DNA of 64,000 nucleotides from Plotosus lineatus (lineage: Eukaryota > Chordata > Actinopteri > Siluriformes > Plotosidae): assembly GCA_024760905.1 (NCBI GenBank), contig CM045731.1, positions 53,500,001 through 53,564,000 on the forward strand, in the 5' to 3' direction. Below, one piece after another: positions 59,801 through 64,000 of this stretch (position 1 is the stretch's first letter; every line of letters starts with the position of its first letter). The notes under the pieces are model-generated. The model had not been told where the DNA came from. It saw only the letters and a list, made by a program, of their open reading frames with translations, and did no database searches. The translations under genes and the position numbers were made by a program.

Positions 59801-62800
59801 CCTTTTGTTTTCGGTATCAGCTCTTTTCAAAGCAGAAATCCATTTCTCTCATCAGGCTTTATTAGCAGGGAATTTGTGATATTTAACACCCGCTTTCTTT
59901 TCTCTATAATTTGTACAGCCAACAGCAACACAGTTAACTACCATTTTGCGCTTGTTTAATAAATAAATGAAGTATTGAACCCTTACAGACGCATGTGCTA
60001 CTGTGTTGGAACCGGAGTGAATGGTTTGTTTTCACCCCAATATGGCGGGATGACGTATGCATGACGTCAGCTACAAAACTTCTATTGCAATCACCTGCGT
60101 TTGTCACGGAGGGGTGGTCCTGACAGCACCAAAGCAAGGATTCTTACCAAACTTGGTGTAGACACTACTGTACATGAATTCCAGCAATTAATTCAAGTCA
60201 AAGGGGAAGGTCAGAAATATTGGGCATTTTGGCATAAGCCATGTTGAAATTTAAACAGCTTGTCAAATCTCAGCTCTCTCATGAATCCTTTCGAGTGCAT
60301 TACTGGTCATCTTTACAACATACAGTCATCCCTTGAATATCGCGGATAATGTAGACCAGACCTGGCCGCGATATTCGAAAAACCACGAAGTAGGAACGCC
60401 CCGTCCCTCCATTTCTACCATCTTGTCTCACTTCTATATGTTTTCACGTCTATACAATATCAAGAAGTGTACATTAAACGTTACACAGTTATATGCATAT
60501 GTAAATACTGTAATGTATTAATATTTAAATAAAATTTATATATAAAATACTTTAAGTACTGTACTCATCTCTGACAATAGCTCTTCTCCGCGGTGCAGGA
60601 CGTTCACAAACACTATACAGTAAGATCACAAAATCACAAAAAAATCCCACGGGAATGTGCGAGGCAACGTCGTCACACGTCTAAGCCAATCATCTTGGGA
60701 GATTGAGTTGACTGGGCAGGAGGCAACGGCATCATGCGTCTAAGCCAATCAGCTTGCGAGATTAAGTTGAGATTAAGTATTTTGAATTTTTTATGAATAT
60801 TTTTATTTAATTTTTTTTTTTAATCGCAATGTACCAAGACCGTGATGCTTAAATCGCGAAGTGGCAAGGGATAACTAATTTATGTGGATATAATATGTTA
60901 AAGCGATACAGATGCTTATTTGAACATAACCTACCATAAAAAGCACAAAACTGGGTGATTTGATCCCGTGTCATACTAGTGGGGCAGCAATGTCATGTAC
61001 AGTTATATACAGTCAAAATAAAATTAAAAAATATTCATAAAAAATTCAAAATTCGCACTGAAACTCGCATGTAAGCAAGCGGAAGGCAAGGCAATGCGTC
61101 CATTGTTTCCAAACGACAGACTGAAGTGCCCCTCCTCCCCAGTTCAGGCAAGGACCGCCCACTCAACTCAATCTCGCAAGCTGATTGGCTTAGACGCTTG
61201 ACACTGTTGCCTCGCACATTCCCGTTGGATTTTTTGTGATTTTATACTGTAGTTTGCGAACGTCCTGCACCGCGGAGAAGAACTATTGTCAGAGGTGAGT
61301 ACAGTACTTAAAGTATTTATATATAAATTTTATTTAAATATTAATACATTACAGTATTTACATATGCATATAACTGTGTAACGTTTAATGTACACTTCTT
61401 GATATTGTATAGACGCGAAAACAGAAATGAGACAACATGGTAGAAATGAGAGGGGCTTTCCTACTTTGCGGTTTTTCGAATATCGCGGCCAGGTCTGGTC
61501 TACATTATCCGCGATATTCAAGGGATGACTGTAGACATCCTGGATGTTTTTGTGTGGAGTTTGCATGTTCTCCGCATTCTTGCGTGGGTTTCCTCCGGGT
61601 ACTCCGGTTTCCTCCCACAGTCCAAAAACATGCACAGTATATTAATTGGCTGTTCCAAATCACCCCTAGGTGTGAGTGAGTGTGAATGGTCGTGCGAGTG
61701 TGGCCCTTCAATGGCCTGACGAGCTGTCCAGGTGTACCCTACCCTCACGCAGAGTTGGCTGATGTGGGCGCCAGCCTCTCTGCAACACAAATTAGGATTG
61801 TGTGGTTCACAAAATGACTGAATGAATAGAATACTAGCAGTGTGCCAAACTATGAGTGTTAGCAGCTTATCAGTCGTTCACCCCTCCCCCAGTAGTGATG
61901 TCAACTCTTTGGGTGGGGTTGATGTCTCTTGTAAAACCAGTGAACCTTGCATTGCAGTGACTATTTAGGATGAGAATGTTTCCAGAGATGAGCATGAAGG
62001 TGAATCCAAAGTGGTTTACACAGCTAACGTTTCACTACCCCGGCTTTGCTGTCGTCAGTCGGTTTTCCACAATTTCTGCATTTGTTGTTTGTGCAGCTCG
62101 TCACTGGACGGTAATATTTTACACTGCACGGGTCGGTGATGTAGAACATCCAGTTTAACGCATTGATGTCACTACTACTGCCAATCAGAAAGACATCATG
62201 TCTCTGAGCATGCCCCGAGTCCTAACAAAAGAGCAAGGACTGACGTGTCTAGAAGGAACCACTAACATTGTACATGATTATTTTAAAAATAGTAACACTA
62301 ACAGAGGGTTATTTTTTGTTTATTTGGTCACATGAGTGTACTATCAGACACATCCTAAAATGTGTGAATAAAACCAGTACACTTAGGATCTAATTCATTC
62401 ACTGTCCTGCTGCATGCCACGGGTACTTTGTGCAAGTCTAAACCTACTTTTAAAATGGGTAATTTTGTCAATAATAACAACATTAGCATGAACATATTTT
62501 AATAGTACAGTGGAGCCTTGGTACTCAAACTTAATACGTTCCAGACGGCTGTTCGGATTCCCAATCTGCTTTTCCCATTACAAATAATGTCTGTCTGTCT
62601 GTCTTCCTTTCGGCTTTTTCCCTTTTACTCGGGAGTTGCCACAGCGAATCATTTGATCCGCGCGTTTGATTTGGTAGAGATTTTTACGTCGGATGCCCTT
62701 CCTGTCACAACTCTTTACGAAAGTCAGCAATGGTTCTTTTACATGCCTCTCACCATAGACAGTGAGAGACGTGGCACGCCTATGATAACCCAGTTAGCTG

Positions 62801-63897
62801 CACTGGGGGCCCATTACAAATAATGTAAATGGTCTTAATCTGTTCCAAGGGGCAGTGGTGGTCTAGTGGTATAGGGCGCTGGATCGCTGATCCAAAGGTT
62901 GGGGGTTCGAGTCCCACTCTCCACAAGGTGGCCACTGTCCCCCCCAATGCGGCTAACTGGGTTATAAAAGGCGGGCCATGTCTCTCACTGTCTATGGTGT
63001 GAAGCATGTAAAAGAACCATTGCTGACTTTCGTAAAGAGTAGGCTGCAAAGTCGTCAGCGTGTTTCTCTACCTTGCTAAAAAGGGTTGTGACAGGAAGGG
63101 CATCCGACGTAAAAACCTCTGCCAAAATCAAACGTGCGAATCAGATGATTCGCTGTGGCTACTCCTGAGTAAAAGGGAAAAAGCCAAAAGGAAGACAGAC
63201 GATCTTAATCTGTTCCGTTGTCTTTTGAACAGAAGTTAACGGTACCGTAACTCATACCATAGGTCCTCAAATTAAGTGAAAAAAAATATTGAATACATAT
63301 AGTACACTATGTTATGGTCTGTGTTTTGAGAGACTAACTTTTCTGTGTTTTTAATTTTAGTGTGTTATGGTCTCTCTCTCAAAAGAGTTGCGTATTGAAA
63401 TGCGAGTTGGAGAGGGGCGTGGAGTGCTAAACACACACTAAAAAGACTCACAGCGCTCTGTATAGTAAAAACCCACCAATTGATTATGCAGTACCTCTTT
63501 AAGAAAATAATCATACATGTCTCCCCAGATTGTATTGAACACACTGTTGTAACTCAGAGGTTTTTAGATAAACCCCACAACAACAAATGTAATACAGACA
63601 GAATAAAAACCCTCACAAGATGACCACAGTCCTATGCTTATATCTGTCCTGTGAGAGTTGGAAGAAAAAGTCAATAAGAAAGATCATATGCTCGCTCACC
63701 GTCTCTCTCTATTCTGCTCGATCGGAGCAGATGTTCTGTTGGAAGCTGAAAAAATATGCAAGTGGGGAGAAAAACAAAAAACAAAAAAACAGACATCAGA
63801 ACAAAATACGTTCACATATTCTGAAGACTAACTAATGAGTGAGGCATACTTACTCCTTTTTATTACCGCTCTGATCGATGACAGTGCACCCTGAGTG
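45681..63897 (-). CDS. sh3d19: sh3d19, SH3 domain-containing adaptor (5'-partial, 13 exons)
   Basis: Cytoplasmic adaptor of the SH3D19/EVE-1 family, known to bind ADAM proteases and actin/endocytic partners through SH3 domains and proline motifs. Thirteen exons join in frame to 765 residues plus stop; upstream coding exons lie past the right edge. In order (residues counted from the first complete codon): basic GALSSIRAVIKRTS and RPEITIVAAEP; a PPPSYEQVI (PPxY) motif near 75; a long proline-rich acidic region 145-459; LPPRPKPGHPLY, a family signature near 541-554; SH3 about 642-694 with GLFPLNFV; SH3 about 713-765 ending GIVPKNYIQVL. Human SH3D19 has five SH3 domains; here I see two. One intron has a GC donor. 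Converges with dclk2. Confidence 0.93.
46025..46320 (+). repeat. dispersed teleost repeat in last sh3d19 intron
   Basis: Blocks CTCTGGGTACTCTGGTTTCC and CAAAAACATGCACATTAAG. Lies between exons L and M. Confidence 0.6.
46597..46673 (-). CDS. sh3d19: sh3d19 exon L: first half of last SH3
   Basis: CVGEGQRGRVLFNFIPESED then ELCLK, the RT-loop half of the last SH3. Acceptor GCCTGCAG, donor AAG|GTGTGT at the edge of a GT repeat. Confidence 0.9.
46830..47780 (+). mobile_element. CAGTGGAGCC-type MITE, diverged
   Basis: Begins TA|CAGTGGAGCCTCGGAATTC and contains TATGGTCTCTTACAAATAAG; related to 51130-51487 and 62514-63480. Right edge unclear. Confidence 0.5.
47840..49386 (+). mobile_element. Tc1/mariner element, copy 3
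   Basis: Ends CTAGTCCTTCT / AGAAGGACTAG; TA follows on the right. The left flank is a CA microsatellite that has replaced or hidden the TA. Confidence 0.93.
48169..49115 (+). pseudogene. Tc1 transposase remnant, copy 3
   Basis: N-terminus MDKTADLTAVQKAIIDPLKQ, frameshifted after ~25 residues. Shared deletion junction near 48424. DDE part open (48372-49115) with VLFSDESKF, FQHDLAPVHS and NPRENLWD; the spacing D-34-E is intact. Confidence 0.92.
49387..50088. other. unassigned part of sh3d19 intron K-L
   Basis: No coding, SH3-like or repeat signal recognised on either strand. Confidence 0.5.
50089..51090. mobile_element. hAT-type element hosting another hAT
   Basis: Ends CAGGGGTCACCAACC / GTTGGTGACCTCTG with 8-bp flanks CTCTAGAG / TTCTAGAG. 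Only ~220 bp is its own sequence; the rest is the element at 50243. Confidence 0.8.
50243..51024. mobile_element. inner hAT-type element
   Basis: Ends CAGGGGTCAGGAACCTTG / GGTTCCCGACCCCTG, with inner AGAGCC / GGCTCGCGAGCC. No transposase and no clear target duplication. Confidence 0.72.
51130..51487 (-). mobile_element. CAGTGGAGCC-type MITE, empty of SINEs
   Basis: Reverse copy of the element at 62514-63480. Holds the uninterrupted block (51372-51409) in which two SINEs sit in the other copy. Confidence 0.8.
51551..51738 (-). CDS. sh3d19: sh3d19 exon K: SH3 domain
   Basis: CRACFAFQGEDGELTFSEGD, then DWGQG and STGLFPLNFVQLV. The conserved Trp674 and the FPxNFV strand are present. Corresponds to the third SH3 of mammalian SH3D19. 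A ~4.9-kb intron with Tc1 and hAT elements follows. Confidence 0.93.
51855..52045 (-). CDS. sh3d19: sh3d19 exon J: linker before SH3
   Basis: KEKLLVVFDDVASPTKPSDF to EEQQPVMKTSS. Not recognisable as SH3; charged linker. Donor AG|GTTTTC is weak but keeps the frame into RCRACFAF. Confidence 0.78.
52128..52193 (-). CDS. sh3d19: sh3d19 exon I
   Basis: 22 codons, GKPPQGNTRVNSSSDPEESY then PQ, phase 0 at both ends. It lies where mammals have the first SH3 domain but does not look like one. Confidence 0.75.
52303..52480 (-). CDS. sh3d19: sh3d19 exon H: LPPRPKPGHPLY signature
   Basis: ASHGKLLPARPPPIKSSKS to PPLPPRPKPGHPLYKTYK. The PRPKPGHPLY block is shared with mammalian SH3D19 and pins the family. 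Donor AAA|GTAAGG; a 109-bp intron follows. Confidence 0.92.
52594..52646 (-). CDS. sh3d19: sh3d19 exon G
   Basis: DAVGAESVRKYSPSVPR plus two nt. Acceptor GTTTTCAG, donor TCA|GTAAGT. Confidence 0.85.
52795..52853 (-). CDS. sh3d19: sh3d19 exon F
   Basis: GPDIPPSQRKPPPIYTPSKQ, in frame from the GC-donor intron. Acceptor TGCTTAG, donor CAG|GTAAAT. Confidence 0.85.
53408..53572 (+). mobile_element. tRNA-derived SINE D (V-SINE-like)
   Basis: Head TTAGTGGTTAAGTCTGTAGG and tail TGTCTGGAGAAGGGTGTCTAC with TAAATGTAA repeats, the LINE2-type tail common in fish SINEs. Confidence 0.7.
53790..54129 (-). mobile_element. SINE B, reverse, complete
   Basis: Head at right (CCACTGCCCC), RTE-like tail at left. 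Perfect 16-bp duplication GTGATTACAATACAGT (53774-53789, 54130-54145). It landed in the first bases of the neighbouring pogo-type MITE. Confidence 0.92.
54142..54666. mobile_element. pogo-type MITE
   Basis: 525 bp between TA sites, CAGTAAACCCCCGATCC at left and GGCAAGGGCTTACTG at right, with CCGCGAA blocks near both ends. No transposase. Confidence 0.78.
54835..55782 (-). CDS. sh3d19: sh3d19 exon E: large proline-rich exon
   Basis: 948 nt, 315 codons. Opens HRPPKPPRPAPPLTPKPAKP. Several PxxP SH3 ligands and an acidic middle (GDEEHVMFE). Ends SGAIKPFSR. The donor is AG|GCAAGT. A GT two codons on would shift the next exon into a stop, so the GC donor is the one that keeps the frame. Confidence 0.92.
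55972..56182 (-). CDS. sh3d19: sh3d19 exon D: PPxY motif and Ser tract
   Basis: LPPPSYEQVIREKSREQ carries a WW-domain-binding PPxY. Then a Ser/Pro tract and TATIATQTEPEPSESE. Ends phase 1; the next codon (A|TG) spans the intron. Confidence 0.9.
56272..56401 (-). CDS. sh3d19: sh3d19 exon C: RPEITIVAAEP block
   Basis: 43 codons: RPEITIVAAEPLATNSWFPG, then a Pro-rich stretch to SSVTVQ. The first 11 residues are a conserved block of the SH3D19 long isoform. Donor CAG|GTAAGG. Confidence 0.9.
57107..58903. mobile_element. 1.8-kb foldback pogo-type element
   Basis: TA|CAGTAGGCCCTTGAC at left, GTCAAGGGCCTACTG|TA at right. Interior arms also mirror each other (CGTGTCCAAGATGGCG at 57580 against CTATCTTGGACACG at 58485; CTCGTCTATG against CATAGACGAG), leaving ~400 bp in the middle. 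Confidence 0.8.
58990..59375. repeat. inverted repeat, ~145-bp arms
   Basis: Left arm (CCATAATGCATTTCAGAACCGG, shortened: ATGCATTTCAGAACCGG) mirrors the right arm (CCGGTTCTGTAAATGCATTG) around a ~90-bp AT-rich loop. Confidence 0.7.
59738..59944 (-). pseudogene. THAP-domain transposase relic
   Basis: 69 codons from ATG at 59944: MVVNCVAVGCTNYREKKAG, then EKWISALKRAD and RVCSEHF, the C2CH zinc pattern (C-x4-C ... C-x2-H) of THAP domains. Two adjacent in-frame TGA codons (59850-59855) break it. Likely from a THAP-type DNA transposon, not a host THAP gene. Confidence 0.62.
60323..61531. mobile_element. long palindromic pogo-type element
   Basis: TA|CAGTCATCCCTTGAATATC at left, ATTCAAGGGATGACTG|TA at right. 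Arms of ~470-510 bp (60323-60790, 61015-61531) mirror each other. The centre holds an extra right-end-like block GCGAAGTGGCAAGGGATAAC (60857). Confidence 0.85.
61535..61825 (+). repeat. dispersed teleost repeat, well preserved
   Basis: GGTTTCCTCCGGGTACTCCG and CAAAAACATGCACAGTATAT. The best-preserved copy in the window, starting next to the palindromic element. Confidence 0.65.
62591..62809 (-). mobile_element. SINE B, reverse, head-truncated
   Basis: RTE-like tail at left, perfect 17-bp duplication CCCATTACAAATAATGT on both sides (62574-62590, 62810-62826). Confidence 0.95.
62847..63202 (+). mobile_element. SINE B, forward, complete
   Basis: Head GGGCAGTGGTGGTCTAGTGG, B box GGTTCGAGTCCC, RTE-like tail. 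Perfect 14-bp duplication TCTTAATCTGTTCC (62833-62846, 63203-63216). Confidence 0.95.
63700..63745 (-). CDS. sh3d19: sh3d19 exon B
   Basis: SNRTSAPIEQNRER between phases 2 and 2. Acceptor TATTTTTTCAG, donor ACG|GTGAGC. Only this frame is open and it joins both neighbours. The next intron is 7.3 kb. Confidence 0.8.
63854..63897 (-). CDS. sh3d19: sh3d19 exon A (first in window)
   Basis: One nt completing an earlier codon, then TQGALSSIRAVIKR. Acceptor TTCTGTTTCAG, donor GGA|GTAAGT. No ATG fits, so the start is upstream of the window. Confidence 0.8.
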
Positions 63898-64000
63898 CTG
63901 AAACAGAAAGAGAGAGAGAGACAGGAAGTGAGAAATAAATAATGATCATGCGCAGCCCCCTTTTCCAGCATTACATAGTTTACTTTAAATCATGAGGAAA

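Larger units (their letters stand above)
56690..60140. mobile_element. possible large THAP-type transposon, invaded
   Basis: Inverted blocks GCCATATTGGGGTGAAAAC (56904) and GTTTTCACCCCAATATGGC (60026) bracket the THAP relic, the foldback element and the inverted repeat. True ends and target duplication not found. Confidence 0.4.
62514..63480 (+). mobile_element. CAGTGGAGCC-type MITE carrying two SINEs
   Basis: TA|CAGTGGAGCCTTGGTACTC at left, continuing after the SINEs as GAACAGAAGTTAACGGTACC and GTTATGGTCTCTCTC. Matches 51130-51487 on the other strand. Right edge approximate. Confidence 0.7.

Overview
The window is teleost fish nuclear DNA. The evidence is spliced vertebrate genes with GT-AG introns, Tc1 elements with long inverted repeats, a Rex3 retrotransposon, several tRNA-derived SINEs, hAT and pogo-type MITEs and many CA/TA microsatellites. 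The species cannot be named from sequence alone. Two host genes lie tail to tail.

Left gene (+ strand): dclk2, doublecortin-like kinase 2. Sixteen coding exons from 5774 to 40828 join in frame with consensus splice sites into 2055 nt (684 aa). The order is two doublecortin (DCX) domains, a Ser/Pro-rich linker, a complete CaMK-type kinase domain and an unusually short tail. Exon 1 follows a CpG-rich stretch whose upstream edge is a Tc1 insertion. The last large intron (28721-40366) is swollen to 11.6 kb by nested transposons.

Right gene (- strand): sh3d19 (EVE-1-type SH3 adaptor). Thirteen coding exons run from 63897 down to a stop at 45681, followed by a 3' UTR with AATAAA. They give 765 residues plus the stop. 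The 5' end lies beyond the window. The protein is mostly proline-rich, with only two recognisable SH3 domains at its C-terminus, and one intron uses a GC donor.

Layout: 1-5096 repeats, a tRNA-SINE and a Tc1; 5097-5773 dclk2 upstream region; 5774-40828 dclk2, with introns holding RTE-type LINEs, Rex3, hAT and SINE copies and a block of Tc1 + older LINE + Rex3; 40829-45190 intergenic repeats; 45191-63897 sh3d19, with Tc1 and nested hATs in one intron and several foldback/pogo-type elements plus a THAP-domain relic in its 7.3-kb intron; 63898-64000 intron.

No CRISPR array, operon, rRNA or functional tRNA is present. The most interesting material is in the transposons. Three Tc1 copies share one internal deletion. 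Two RTE copies share the same dead reverse-transcriptase lesions. A SINE carries the RTE 3' tail. Two SINEs sit in one MITE whose empty paralogue is also in the window. A Rex3 split an older LINE that carries a 2A-like motif.
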